DNA of 64,000 nt from Larimichthys crocea (lineage: Eukaryota > Chordata > Actinopteri > Sciaenidae): positions 124,001 through 188,000 of the forward strand of contig NW_020853564.1 of NCBI RefSeq assembly GCF_000972845.2, read 5' to 3'. The translations under genes and the position numbers were made by a program. Under the pieces are notes generated by a model. The model made no database searches. It was not told the origin of the DNA and was given only the letters and a program-made list of their open reading frames with translations. Below, piece after piece: positions 36,085 to 48,570 of this stretch; the first letter of the stretch is position 1; each line of letters opens with the position of its first letter.

Positions 36085-36115
<31 letters not shown>

Positions 36116-36800
36116 TACAAGAACACAAATATTTCCTCTCTTTCGTTTCCCTTGTTAAAAGCTGTCACACACTCTTCGAAGCAAGTCGTCGTCGTCGGGT
36201 TCCGAGCAGGAAACACAAACGTATTCCCGGTGACTCGCTGCCTCTCTCCACAGTCACAACACTGAGGTATCCGAGGCGGGTTACAACACTTCTTCCTCTC
36301 TATTGCACAACCATGTCGTTGATCATTTCCCGCACAAATGGGCAAATTTGGAAGTAGAGTTAATGTTAGTGGGATATGCTGTCGACCCGAGGGCCTCCTG
36401 CGACCCTCCGAACATCAAGAATATCCCGCTTCAGAAAAGGTGCCTACGCCATGCGAAAAACCAAACACTGTTGGCACATCCGGACACGGAGCTTTTTCCT
36501 CTCTTGCTGAAAAAGAACAAATAATAATCCGCAAGGTTACCGGTTACCGTCCCGAGGCGAACTCAAACGCGTCCGCCGCTTTGTACAAAAAACGCGTCAC
36601 ACGGTGAAATGTGTCGGTGCTTCTCTTTAAAACGGGACACTGAGGCGGTCGTTGTTAACGTTGCAGACTGCGCTGCCGCTGCTGCTGCCGCTGCTGTACC
36701 TTTACGACCCGTTCAGCTGTCACCCTGCCTCACCAAACCAGCGTCAAGCTACCGACGGGAAACACACGGGACTTCCGGTTACACTTTGAAAACAAAATAA
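36026..36800 (-). promoter_or_regulatory. ubl3: ubl3 5' leader and CpG-rich promoter region
   Basis: This region is visibly richer in CpG than its flanks, with CGTCGTCGTCG near 36190, GCCGCTGC triplets near 36675, and many CG steps at 36540-36780. An ETS/GABP-type ACCGGAAGT on the gene's strand ends at 36771, which suggests transcription starts near 36.7 kb. I see no TATA box in a convincing place. A (GT)n block (on the sense strand) lies 35 nt upstream of the ATG. The exact start site cannot be read from sequence. Confidence 0.6.
36061..36115. repeat. (AC)n microsatellite in the ubl3 5' leader
   Basis: Two CA runs are separated by a short ACTTACTCACTC spacer. In the ubl3 sense strand this reads (GT)n-GAGTGAGTAAGT-(GT)n, only about 35 nt upstream of the start codon. 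The spacer contains splice-donor-like GTGAGT. Confidence 0.9.
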
Positions 36801-37089
36801 AAGCACTTTAAATTTTTCGTTCGCAGTATGCGCATTTCATTTTTTTCTTTGGACAGCTATTACAAAGGCAACGTTTGGTGTCAGAAGGTTGTGAAATTAG
36901 TAAAATGAGCAAAATGGAAGAAAAATAGACAAAAGAAAAAGAATTAGCAGGAAATAGGGTTGCGTTCATCTACTTCCTCATCCTCAAAATCCATAAAACT
37001 ATTATTGAGAAGATCTATGGAAGCCCTAAGTGGTCATACACTTATACATATTATATTATATATATGTATAACATATTATATATATATTC

Positions 37090-37235
37090 TTGTGATAATG
37101 AGTTAATTTCATTTGTTTTATTGAGATGTCGAGTTATTTTTTCTCATTATCTTGACATAACAAATGTTGTTATCCCAAGATAGCGGGATCATTTTCTTGA
37201 GATTTCAAAATAGCGAATTATCTCAAGAAAACAAA
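37090..37235. repeat. Palindrome-rich repeat of TCTCATTATCTTGACATAAC type
   Basis: Imperfect alternating segments (TGATAATGAGTTAATT, TCTCATTATCTTGACATAAC, TTATCCCAAGATAGC, AATTATCTCAAGAAAAC) form several local inverted repeats, as in a known fish simple-type repeat. Confidence 0.55.
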
Positions 37236-37844
37236 AGGATAGTTTAGTATTTAAATCATTGCGGGAAACATCATTTAGTGTAGCAATATCAAAAGGAGCA
37301 GGAGAATGTTGCAACTGCAAAATGTATGGATGCTGAGGGCTTCTGTAAGATTCAGCTGTTAGATTCATCATCACATTATTTTAAATCATGTTTTTGTTTA
37401 TACCTTTTTGTATGGCTGTATCCTGACAAAGCAACAGCATAAAACAAAGTGATAAATAGCAGTGTGTTCAAGCTTCACACCATTTGCTTAATGGAACGTA
37501 ATACCATGTAAGTAATACCAATATATTTCTAATGTACTGTTACTTCTAATGAAGTATTAAGTATTAGTAATGAAATACAAACCCTCATTATGCAGACAGG
37601 GCCTGTCAGTGTTACATTATCATGTTATTGAATCATTATTACTGCTACACGTTGGCTGTACTTCAATGTTGTTGTTGGTCTGATATTAATTGTTTCATAT
37701 AATGCTGGCTCATTTAATTTAGAACATTCATGACAGTGTGACAGGGAGCCAGCATGCACAATACCACAGCCCTGAAACTGAAGCAATCATTCATGTTATT
37801 ATTTTACACCTGAGCTTTTCCCACTGTCAAAATATCTTCAACTA

Positions 37845-38190
37845 TATACCTTCTCCTTACTTACAAAGCTCTTCATGGTCAGGCACCATCATAGGTGGCT
37901 CAGGTGAGTCCTGAACCATCTCTTAGTGATGCTGCTATAGGACTAGACTGCCGGAGGACTTCCCATGATGCACTGAGCTCTTCTCTTCCTCTCTCCATCA
38001 GTGCATTCTTCCCCATAAGCTTCTTTATTGGAGTTTTTCTACTTTCTCATCCTGCAGGTTCTCATGGATCGTGGATCTTTAGTCATATCTCCATTCAAGT
38101 TTATAGTTACAGTTATTATTTTACTGCTGTTGTGCATCTGTGTGTCTCTGTCTACCTCTCTATTCATCTATCTACCCCATCTGAGTGATA
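37845..38190 (+). repeat. Old LINE 3'-end-type interspersed repeat
   Basis: A short coding-like start (TACAAAGCTCTTCATGGTCA; ALHGQAPS in one frame, as in L2/Rex-type ORF2 ends) is followed by GATGCTGCTATAGGACTAGA and CCCATGATGCACTGAGCTC. This tail is common in fish genomes. It is not coding now. Confidence 0.55.
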
Positions 38191-39164
38191 TCTAGTCTAG
38201 ACATAAACATAATAGATAAATAGTAATTATAATAATAATCAATGAGAATACAATTCAGTCAAAAAAAGCTTTCACTATGAAAACTCAGTTTTTCATTTTA
38301 GGTGTTTTATTTTGAAGTCAAAGTGACTTTACATCCGGGTTTAATGTTTCTCCATATTCTGCTTGATGCAGCCCCTTAAGAAACATGGCGGCAGCCCCCT
38401 GATTAAGGGGGTGGAACAGTGAAGAGACTGCAAGCTTAGTGGGAGCAAGAGTGGGAGAGAGTCCAGATTGGTGGAGGAATGACTGCACACACCTCCTGAG
38501 AAAGCAGCATGGAGGGTTTCCTCCTCACAGGAAGAACACACACAGGTGGTAAACCTCATCCAAACACAACAACCAGTTCAGCTGTTTAAAAGTATTGGTT
38601 TGTTGAGATGCTCAATCTTCTCTAATAAATAAACATATGATACTTTATTGATCTCAGAGGGAAAACTCTTTTTCTGCCTGTCACATCTGGAAAGGTCAAA
38701 GGTCAGCCGCAGAACAGAGCTGGATTCACAGCAATGCTCATAAGTGAACCATTCACAGTGATATTTGTAGTGCATGGTGACAGTTGGTCCATTTAAAGTG
38801 ATCAGTGACTTAAAGGATGAGACAAGGCGACAAGGCTGCTCATCCTTCTGTAATGACTTAATCAATAAATTAGCCAATCAGTATCCAGGATTGCATGTGC
38901 TGACATGAAGAGTGAAAGATGTCTTACAGAGCTGAATCCATCCAATAATGACCATCGATGAGCAGTACAAGTGACTTTTTTTACTGCTATTGCTGTGTAT
39001 ATACAGTAACAGTAAGTGGAGTATGTTTAATAATTATTATCATAAGGAGTTTGAAAAAGACGTGACAGCTTCATAATATTAGTTCAGTACAGTTGTGGGG
39101 TTATTTATAGCACACATGTAATACATGTAATATAATATCCTGTCTTTGGCGAAGTGCTCTGCCT

Positions 39165-39168
<4 letters not shown>

Positions 39169-39233
<65 letters not shown>
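39169..39233. repeat. (GT)n microsatellite, about 32 units
   Basis: A pure GT run. A CA run with a GACA interruption follows at 39406-39440. Confidence 0.98.
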
Positions 39234-39235
<2 letters not shown>

Positions 39236-39543
39236 CCGTCAGAGGTCGAGATGCGTATCGGCAGCAGGTCTGTCCTCTCTCTGGTGGCCTGAGTGAAATC
39301 CATTGTGGCATCAGGAGTGGCTTTTTCTCTGAGATCTACAGGATTAACTACCTAATCTCCCCACCATAAAGGGAGAGTGGAGAGGGGGTAGTGAGTCTGA
39401 CACTCACACACACACACACAGACACACACACACACACACAAAAGCGTAAGCTTGGCTGTACAAACAGTGAGGTGTGAATGTGTTTTTGTTGGCTGGTTTT
39501 CAAAATGAAGGTCAGTGTATGATTTCCAGCTAGTGAAACGAGT

Positions 39544-39770
39544 GGGGCAGCACCTAACGATTACTGTCGTTATCAGTCTATCACTTGATAATTTCCTAAT
39601 TGATTGATAATTGTTTGATGTCTAAAATAATAAATAAAAATGGTTACAGTTTGAAAAACCAACAGTTTGAAACCAAATGCAGTGGATGTGGTGATGTGAA
39701 ACAGAAATTAAAAGCAAATTGTTACATCTGAGAAGCTTGAGGAAGGACTATTAATTAGTGTTGACTCCAT
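39544..39770. mobile_element. hAT-like MITE fragment (GGGCAGCACCTAACGATTA)
   Basis: The left end GGGGCAGCACCTAACGATTA, then GTTATCAGTCTATCACTTGA and AATTGATTGATAATTGTTTG, match a very common fish MITE (consensus GGGCTGCAACTAACGATTA). The right terminal repeat is missing. Confidence 0.7.
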
Positions 39771-41186
39771 GTTGATCACACACGTCATTTTTGTTCTTGT
39801 ACGAGATATACCACATATACACGTGGGCAGAGAGGGGAGATCATGACTTCAGTATGACAGGGATGTTCTGATGGTGATGACATGTATGCAAATCTGTGCT
39901 TACAACAAGCGAATCAACCTTTTACCACACACTGTTCCAGCACCAGTTTGACCACTGTGTGCAACTTCCACTGACCGTTAACAATTTACTACATGAATAT
40001 GAACATTAAACATGGAATGACAGATTAAACTCATGTCTTTTTAGTCACTGTTGTCAAACCAGGTCCAGTGTTCATAAGGGTATACAAGTAAAGGCTTCAA
40101 CATATGGTGTTCCTGGAAGTCCTCCTTGAAGACTTAATGTCCGATGTTATGTTCAAATTTGACATAATCCGTAGACTTAAAGGATTCTGTACACAGCCAT
40201 GTGAGACCGGATGTTAGATGAAGAGTATTTTCTGCTGTAGATGTCGAGCCTGACTTCACATTTAATCATAATTATTCATCTCCAAATCAAAAAATGCACC
40301 TATGTGAGCATGCATGTGTGTTTCTGTGCGTGCAGTCTGTGTTTCTCTTGCCTGTACTTGTTCACAACAGTGCAGGTCTGTGTAATATGAACCAGCAGGT
40401 CACCTTTACAGTCCCTCAGTTCCTCTCTTTAAGGTCTGCTGATCAAATATAAATGTTACATTTTGTGTAAAGACAATACAACTCTGTAATCCTCTAAGCC
40501 TCTTGACTCTGCACTCATTTAGATTTTCATCTGAGCACCTGCTGTCTCATGCAGACCACACACAGACATATTGTGCTCATGAAACACATGCACATATATA
40601 GAATACCGGTCATGAAAAGGACACAGCATTACGGTTTTTCTGTGTTTGAAAGGTCAATGGGCGGGATTAGAGTTGAACTGGTGTATTGTATCCACTTGCA
40701 CACCGTCAGAGAAGGAGATAAAGTCTGATCTATTTCTGTTCCCAGTGTCACTACAAAACAGTTGCTGCTTTTTTGGCTTTGAAGGGCGGCATGTGCAACA
40801 CACTTGGTGGTTACCACTGCTCCATATATAAACACTGACACTCAGCTTAGCAGTGCTCGAACATCCCATTGCTTTGCCTTTCCATGTTTCCCACAGATTA
40901 TTAACATGCATCGTGTGACATCAGCTATTCTGAGATCCTGGAACAGACTTTGAGCTTAGTCTGTGGCACAAAGGTTAGTGCTGGGAGCCACCGACGCAAC
41001 ACAACACCCAGTGTGACACTTCACACACCCCCTGACTGAGAGGACAATTCAGTTAAGTTCTCCCAAAAGAGGTGTGAGCAATTATTTCCCCAACATAACC
41101 TCATGCTGTTTTATGTCCCGTCATGCCTGTCAGGCCCCGACTGAGATGGATCAATGACAGGAACACTGGCGGTCTTGTTTTTAAAG

Positions 41187-41500
41187 GGTAAGTTCACCCA
41201 AACAATAAACAAAATTTCACCCTCCTAATAACTTGCAGTTTTCATATAGGGACTATTTGAGGGACTACATTTACGACAGCATTTCACATCTGTTGTATAT
41301 GTCCCTTTTCTCTTCTCTGGATTGGATATCACAATAGCAGTAAAAAGAATGGACGTCACACACCGGTTTCTGAAGCTGAAAATATGCAGCGCTGCCTCTT
41401 CCGCCTCCCGATTAATGTAAAAATCGGCAAAGACGTGGATCATCAGTGTACCTGCCATCTGTAACGACACCTACCTGTCAATCAAAGCTGCCACACTGTT
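41187..41500 (+). repeat. TTAAAGGG-type MITE piece plus family C copy 4
   Basis: TTTTTAAAGGGTAAGTTCAC (41178-41197) is a MITE end. From 41338, AAAAAGAATGGACGTCACAC, GGTTTCTGAAGCTGAAAATA, TGCCTCTTCCGCCTCCCGAT and AAAGACGTGGATCATCAGTG match family C. Here the CRE is changed to GGACGTCA. Confidence 0.75.
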
Positions 41501-41694
41501 AATTCTGCATAACTTACAGTACAGTTGTCATGAACAGGGAAATTAGAGACCAAAACCTGCTTTTTGTACCAGGCTGTAAACATGTTTATTTCTGCTGTGA
41601 AGTTGAAGTTTTGCTGGTTTTTAATCTGGTGTCATCATTACATATACATTTTTATATACATTTGTCCAGTGCAATATTTACATTCCATTTATTT

Positions 41695-41915
41695 AGCATC
41701 CATTTTCTGTTACCACTTATCCTCATCAGGGTCTCGGGGGGTGAAGCCTATCCCAGCACAAACTTGACCTACGGACAATTTAGAGTCACCAGTTAACCTG
41801 TTAAGTGCATGGGAGGACGTTGGAGTACTTGGAGATACATGCAAACTCCACACAGAAAGGCCCTAGTCAAGGTTAGGACCAGGAACCTTCTTGCTGTGAG
41901 GCGACTGTGCCTCCG
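41695..41915 (-). repeat. Family A SINE-like repeat, copy 3
   Basis: CATTTTCTGTTACCACTTAT through CTTCTTGCTGTGAGGCGACT, with CAATTTAGAGTCACCAGTTA and CATGCAAACTCCACACAGAA. Confidence 0.85.
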
Positions 41916-42619
41916 CACTTCAAACACTTTTATCTAAAGTGGGTTACCCTCAAATTCCACCAGGCACGGATGTGCTGCATTGCGTGTGCACTCCATTTTA
42001 ATCAATATTTCAAACCTGACTGGTCCCGACGCGGTCCATTTCAGAAGCATCCCAGAGGCAGGCCTCCTATCTTTGACAGACGCTGCGAGCAGCCCACATC
42101 AGTTTACACAGAGCAGCTTGAGCTGTGTTTTGGGGTTAGAATAAGTGTGCATAACCTCAAAATGGGAACAAAATCAAGAAAATTCATCAAACGTGCTAAA
42201 CTGCTTAAAGCACTACATATTTAAATGAAAAGAGCATAAAACAAGTTTTTAAAATGTTTTATTCATGGGCCGAGATGCGGCCTCCACAGGTGAGTTTTCA
42301 GTCTGTGACAAAAGAGCTGCTGTCCTGATGTTAATGGGGAGCTAGTTCCACCATTGTGAAGCCAGACAGTGATTCTGTTGAGTGGTAGCTGGGCCCCCTC
42401 ATAGTAAGGGCAGCAGCAAAGTGTAGTGGACGGGTTGGGGTGTATGCTTTGACCATAGCCTTTAGTCTATCTACTATGGGCATTCTCGTCAGCTGCTTTG
42501 ATTTCTTTTTCGTTGTACTGCAGACATTCAGGACTCAATATTAACCCCAGATAACCTGAGAGGAAGATGTTATTTTGTCATTGTCATTGTCATTATCTGG
42601 AACCTGTCTCTCTCTCTAT

Positions 42620-43135
42620 CTCTGTGTGCATTGACAGAGCAGTGCTTTCAGCTAAACGCTAATGTCAGAACACCCCCATCCTTCACTCACTGCACTGGCT
42701 TCCCATCTCCGCTAGAGTTAAGTACAAAATCTCTCTTCTCACCCATCAGTGCATCTATGGCAACGCACCCACCTACCTCAAAGAACTGCTCATCCCCCAA
42801 ACCCCCACACGATCCCTCAGCTCCAAAAATTCTACTAACAATCTTTTTTGCCTGAGGACCAAGCTCAGCACCATGGGCGACAGAGCCTTCTGTGCCGCTG
42901 CACCCCGCCTTTGGAACGCCCTCCCTCACCATCTCAGATCATCACAGACCCTTGAAAGTTTTAAAAAAGGACTTAAAACTTTCCTTTTTTCCTCATCTTA
43001 TTGTTTTTAACGTGATTTATTTTGTTGTGATTTATTGTACTTGTTGCTTTGTGTGCATATACTTTGTGTGTGTATTGTAGCACTTTGAGATTTGATTCAA
43101 ATGTAAAGTGCATTATAAATTAAATGTATTGATGT
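42620..43135 (+). pseudogene. L2/Rex1-type LINE, ORF2 C-terminus and 3' end
   Basis: Across frame changes it encodes the typical end of ORF2: LHWLP-like start (shifted), KYKISLLTHQCIYGNAPTYL, GDRAFCAAAPRLWNALPHHL and SSQTLESFKKGLKTFLF (42875-42990). The 3' tail GCACTTTGAGATTTGATTCA and AAAGTGCATTATAAATTAAA is the L2-like signature. The 5' part is absent (5' truncation). Confidence 0.85.
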
Positions 43136-43974
43136 CAGCATGCTGACATGTTGATGCTGAGCAGATGTCATGACCATCATCATAATCTTAGTTTAGTGTG
43201 CTTGCATGCTAACATTTGCTAAGTAGTGCTAACAGAAAAACAGGAAGAAAGTGAGAGCAACATGTTCCCTCCCACTGACAGAAGTGAACACATCGCACAC
43301 TGTCTGTCTGTCTGTAAGGCAGAGGGTATTGTGTTGTGTTTACCTAGAGACAAATACAGGTTGTAACAGGAAGTGTAAACTGCAGTGCTACCTCATCTGC
43401 ATACAGATCTAGAGATGTTCTTCTTCTTGGCTGTGTAGGCTACATAGTTTAGCAGTGGGCAAACATTAGCAATTATTGTCTTGTCTTTTACCCTTTGTCT
43501 TATCGACATTGCTAACCTATCTTTCATCCATTAGTCCCCTCTAACATTCACAGATATCATCAGTCCAACCTTCCATATGTTCACTGAACAGTGGCGGTAC
43601 ACACATATGTTCGGATTGGTCTAACAACTGGTCATTGTCATGAACTCTTCTCATGAACCCATTCTGTGACTGACAGCTCTGGTACAAAGTCACCAATCCT
43701 TAGACATCTGCCTTTATTACTCAGGATCAGGTCCTTTCAAAAGCACTAGTCAAAAGCGAGTTGGATTTGGCTCAGACTTACCAGGAGACGGCCTAAGCCC
43801 GAGCTTATCTACAACAAACTGTTGTTGTGGGGATCAGGAGGAGGTGGGTGCTCCTCTAATCTGCCCACCTGTCGAACACACTCAGTGGTAAATATAGGGA
43901 ATACAGGGATTTGCCCTGAGATCCCTCTGATAGACCTTTAGCGTAAATCTGACATTCAAGTTGTATCTGTCATT

Positions 43975-44640
43975 TTAAATGTAAATGTAAATGTACTTTA
44001 TTTATACAGCCTTTTACAACAGTCCTTTCGGTGTACCAAAGTGCTTTACAGTAGATAATAAATAACAAGAACAATAGGTGAAAAACAAACAAAATAAAAA
44101 CAATAAAAACAATAAAATGCAACAAAATCGAATACGAAATAATAAAAGTGTCATCATACTACTGGGTGTTAAAAGCCATCCTAAATAAGTGGGTTTTTAG
44201 CTTGGATTTAAAAAGGCCCAGGTCAGAAACGAGACGCATCTCGACGGGGAGCTTATTCCAGAGCCTGGAGGCGGCAACGGAAAACGCTCGGTCACCCCAG
44301 TGTTTATATTTTGACCTGGGCACTTCCAGCAAAAGTTGATCTTTGGACCTCAGCGCTCTAGCAGGATTGTGGACAGTTAAAAGCTCAGATAAGTATGAAG
44401 GGGCGAGGCCGTTAAGAGCTTTAAAAACAAATGTTAAAAGTTTAAAATCAATTCTATAAAGGACAGGAAGCCAATGAAGGGATTTAAGAACAGGAGTGAT
44501 GTGCGCACGTTTGCTGGTGTCAGTTAAAAGACGGGCAGCAGCGTTTTGCATGACTTGAAGTCGACTGAGGGATGACTGGGAGACGCCAACATGAAGTGCA
44601 TTGCAATAATCTAACCTAGAGCTTATTAAAGCATGTATGG
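43975..44640 (-). pseudogene. L2/Rex1-type LINE, ORF2 C-terminus, open for 130 codons
   Basis: An uninterrupted minus-strand frame (44551-44159) holds MQNAAARLLTDTSKRAHITP, LKSLHWLPVLYRIDFKLLTF, GDRAFSVAASRLWNKLPVEM and SKLKTHLFRMAFNTQ. This is the C-terminal region after the reverse transcriptase in L2/Rex-type LINEs. The 3' tail with AAGCACTTTGGTACACCGAA (44045-44026) fits. It is better preserved than the copy at 42.6 kb, so it probably inserted more recently. The catalytic RT part is missing. Confidence 0.88.
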
Positions 44641-45880
44641 CTTTAAGTCACTGAATTTGAGTGTCAAGCGCAGTTTATAGTTTGTTGGGCGATACACGAG
44701 GAGAGACAGGCAGCAGTCACACACTCGTCATAGTTAAAGGCTTTCTCCCGTCTGCTGTGAAAACAATTTGTCATCATGTCACGTTTTTGCCATCTGTCTA
44801 CCACAGAAGGAGAATAAAGTACACACTCAGTGCTTGTACTTTGTATTTACTGGGAATGTGTCTGTTCTGTTCATCATGTTTACCTGTGAGTGGGAGTTAC
44901 TTAACGTTTTATGTGTCTTTCTGTTTGTATGAGCACATCATGTCCCAACAGCTCTGCTCGGTCTACATTAACTGGCTTTTTACAACCTTTTGCCTGTTCA
45001 ACCTGTTCACACTCACACATGGGCCTTAACAGTGCTTACGTAGAACACAATGCTGCTGGTAAGGCTGTGTCTGTACATGTACAGGCATGTCAGGTATTCT
45101 CTGATTCAGTGATATTATGTAATGCAGCAGTCTGACAGGTTTAGTTTCAAGCCTAGTAGTTATAATGTTTACCATGTTCACCATCCTGGTTTAGGACAAG
45201 GTCCTAGGTGCATTGGAAGAGTGAAAGCGTAAGCAGTTTTAGATTTTAAGATTAGCTCAGGAGGTGGAAGAGTCAGGACAGCCAACATTGTGGCAGCCAG
45301 AGCCACATATTTGGAGTTTCAAAACGCCATGGGTTATGTCACGCATACACCGGTCATTCTTTTTACTGCCACTGATCCTCACACAAAAAATTATTCGATA
45401 CTGTCACACACATCACACATCAAGGACCTTTACTCTGACACCACCCTCTGGCCAATTTCACTGCTAACTGCTGAGCATAAGATTTATTTGGATATCTTTT
45501 ATCTATCTTAATTGTTTTTCCCTCTTTGAGCCAATGAGCCAGATTAATTCTTAGACTTATTTTTAGAGACAACAGTGGTTGTCTTACATGTCATGTTACG
45601 CACATACTTTAGTTTTGTTTTTGGGAAGATCATTCTACAAGAGTCTTATGTAGTGAATAAGTTCAGAAAGTCTGTCTTTCTTCCTGCAGAGTCAAACAGA
45701 ATGATTTTGAGAGGAGACGTAAGTCCTAAGAAATGATATCATAAAAAAAATACCAACAGTACAAAAGAAAAGTCACTGTGACGCTGACAGGCCGTATGTA
45801 TAAGTGACTATCATCCTTCACAGCGTCTATTGTCGAGGTTTTGTCTCAACCCTTTTCAGTCTAGTAGTCAGAAATTAATG

Positions 45881-45927
45881 ACACACACACACAAACACAC
45901 ACACACACACACGCACACACACACACA
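45881..45927. repeat. (AC)n microsatellite
   Basis: CA units with AAAC and GCAC interruptions. Confidence 0.95.
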
Positions 45928-46706
45928 TTGTCAGAGCAAACCACAGGCAGTGCCAACCTCTGCCTACCTGAGTACCTCTACTTCCTCCTTCACCCCCCCC
46001 TTCTGCTATTCCTCTTTCCATTCCTCCCTCTCTCACAGTGACTAGGCAGGTATAAAGTAGAGGGTCAGGCTGGGTTATCAGCAGTGCATGCCTGCCATTA
46101 TGTCTACCATGTGGATGTCAGGCAGTTATTATGGCACAAAATAGCTGTGATTAGATGAGCTCAGAACAAAAAAAAAAAGTGAGACAGCATCGTCTGTGTG
46201 GCTGTTTCCCTGCCATTGTTATCATTTGGTCACATAACTTTGTGATAACACAGAAAAGTCACAAAAATAAAGGAGCATGTCATCTGCTTCGTTCAGTGAG
46301 TGTGTAAGTCTGGGATCATGGGATTACATGTTATTTTCTGGGCCCAGTCCTCATGTAGACAGTGTTTTTCAGGTGGTCACTTGATTGATGTTTATTCCAG
46401 GGTGCCTCTTTGAGTCATCCTGAGTGAGCTCTTTGTTGTTTCATGCTTTTTGCTGTCAGAACACTGACAGATTCATCAGCACTGAGCTAAAAAGAAGAAA
46501 TGCAGACGGAGAAAGAGAGAGGCCTGAATAAATCCATGCATGACTCACCAACCCTGATAAAATATGACCTGCAAGGCAACGCAAGGTAAGTTTAGTATGT
46601 CAACAAACTTGAACTTGTGGTTTAGGTTGTAGCTTTTCATGCATGTCTTCTTTTGTTTAGTCTTCCTTCTGCCCATATGCTGTATACTAACAGCAGTATC
46701 ATGAGC

Positions 46707-46709
<3 letters not shown>

Positions 46710-46742
<33 letters not shown>

Positions 46743-46747
46743 CGTGC

Positions 46748-46788
<41 letters not shown>

Positions 46789-46790
46789 TG
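46710..46790. repeat. (GT)n-(GCGT)n-(GT)n microsatellite
   Basis: GT units flank four GCGT units and one TATG. Confidence 0.95.
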
Positions 46791-47146
46791 TTCTCTCTGC
46801 TGTCAGTGTTTCATTTCCTGCTTTGGTTTCTCTTGAAATCCACTGGCTTAAAGTCAAGCGAGGGTGTGTCTGACTGTGCACTAACACACTCACACACAGA
46901 GTTGATTAAGCACCGATGGCCTAAAATTATGTGAGTGATTTAGGGATTTAACAGAGGAACTGCTTTTTTTTTTTTAAGTTGACTAAATGAAATTACCGCC
47001 AGCAAAGGAGATCTCAAATTAAATGATCACTTCCTCATGATGCAAGAAAAAGCAGGAAATGGTCTGAACAGTCAAGCAGCTGTGAAGATGTTAAAGGAAC
47101 AACATGGGATATTACTCAGCAATGTGCACACGCTGTTTGATATAAG

Positions 47147-47706
47147 GCAGGGGTGCTCAAACTTCTTTCAAAGAGTGCCAGATTTGACAATGTGAAGATA
47201 TCCGGGGGCCAATACTAACATTTTAAAAATGAAAAACAATAAAAGTTCCATACAAATGCACTGTTCTGTAACAATTTTGTTTTCACTGTCACCATTATCA
47301 TTCTTTTTAAATGACAATGTCACTAAATCTAAGCCAATCAGGTGTGAACAAATCAGATAACAAAGTATAAATTCTATGGAGTACGTTAAACTTGCATGAA
47401 GTTGATATACACGCTTAACCTCATGTTCATTTTAAACATGACTTATTATGAGTAATACAAAGTCTGTTAACATTTAAGTTTAAAACATATCACTCTTGCT
47501 ATTGTCTTTAACAAAACCATTCAGAAAGTATATTTATTATATATGTTTACATTTTGTGTCACATCTACAGGTACATAACAGCAGCAGTTATGACCATAGA
47601 GGTTCAAATGCTTCATTAAGTCAACCAAAAAAGCCAAATCTGACAATCCTGGCAGGCCATAAATAATATATTATAAAAATTAATTGGCCGGACTTTGAAC
47701 ATGCCA
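47147..47706. mobile_element. hAT element, CAGGGGTG type, with imperfect 8-bp TSD
   Basis: The left end GCAGGGGTGCTCAAACTTCT and right end GGACTTTGAACATGCCA are imperfect inverted repeats. The flanks GATATAAG (47139-47146) and GATATAAT (47707-47714) agree in 7 of 8 bases, as expected for an older hAT insertion. No transposase frame. Confidence 0.65.
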
Positions 47707-48570
47707 GATATAATTCATTCATGTCAACACCTCTCTGACAAATGAACAAAATCAACAGATTTTGAAATTTTACATCAAAGTTGATGATGTCATTCACAAA
47801 GTTAATGTTATTGCATTACTATCTGATGTGTCCTTAATATGAATGCACTGTAATAGTAATGGCTTTTTACTAATATCCAATCAAGCTCTAAATTTTAATC
47901 AGTATGACCATTTTAGCTGATAACCATTCCATTAATGGATGTGCCAAAAAAAAAAAAAAATCGTTGTCCTAATCCCACATAGAAGACATCAGTGTATGAG
48001 AGTCTGACAATAGAACCCACTGTAAGTAACAGCCCTCCCGGCACATTTTGGAGGTTTAAAGAATAAACTGTGAACTCTGTTAAATTTCAAAACGTGATCA
48101 GTGAGCTGGGAGGGAATTTCCCCTGAGGCACTACTACAAAATTAGTTAGTGCATCTTTAAAGAGCAGCTTAACAGATGCAGGCTGTGCTCATAAATACAA
48201 CAGACTTTAGACTAGAGATGGTAATGAAACAGTCCTTTTAGCCTGCTATTAAGACTGAAAACAGCCTCCGGGGATAACAATAATTCATATCCAGGCCAAG
48301 ACTTCCTCTGCAGTTCGATAAACAACTCCACATGAGAGAATAATGACAAAGACACATTTCAACTCATATCTATAAACAGATATCTACACATGAACGCAGA
48401 TACATTTTTATAAAAGGCTAATAAAAAACTAAACCGGACTTCCGGTGGAGAGGGGAATAGAGTAGACGCACGCATCGTGCTCTCCCGCACTGACTTGTAA
48501 AAACTCAACTTTTCATAACCCAAACCTGAACCGAATAGCTAGTAAGAGGAAATAATATCCTCCACGCTTC

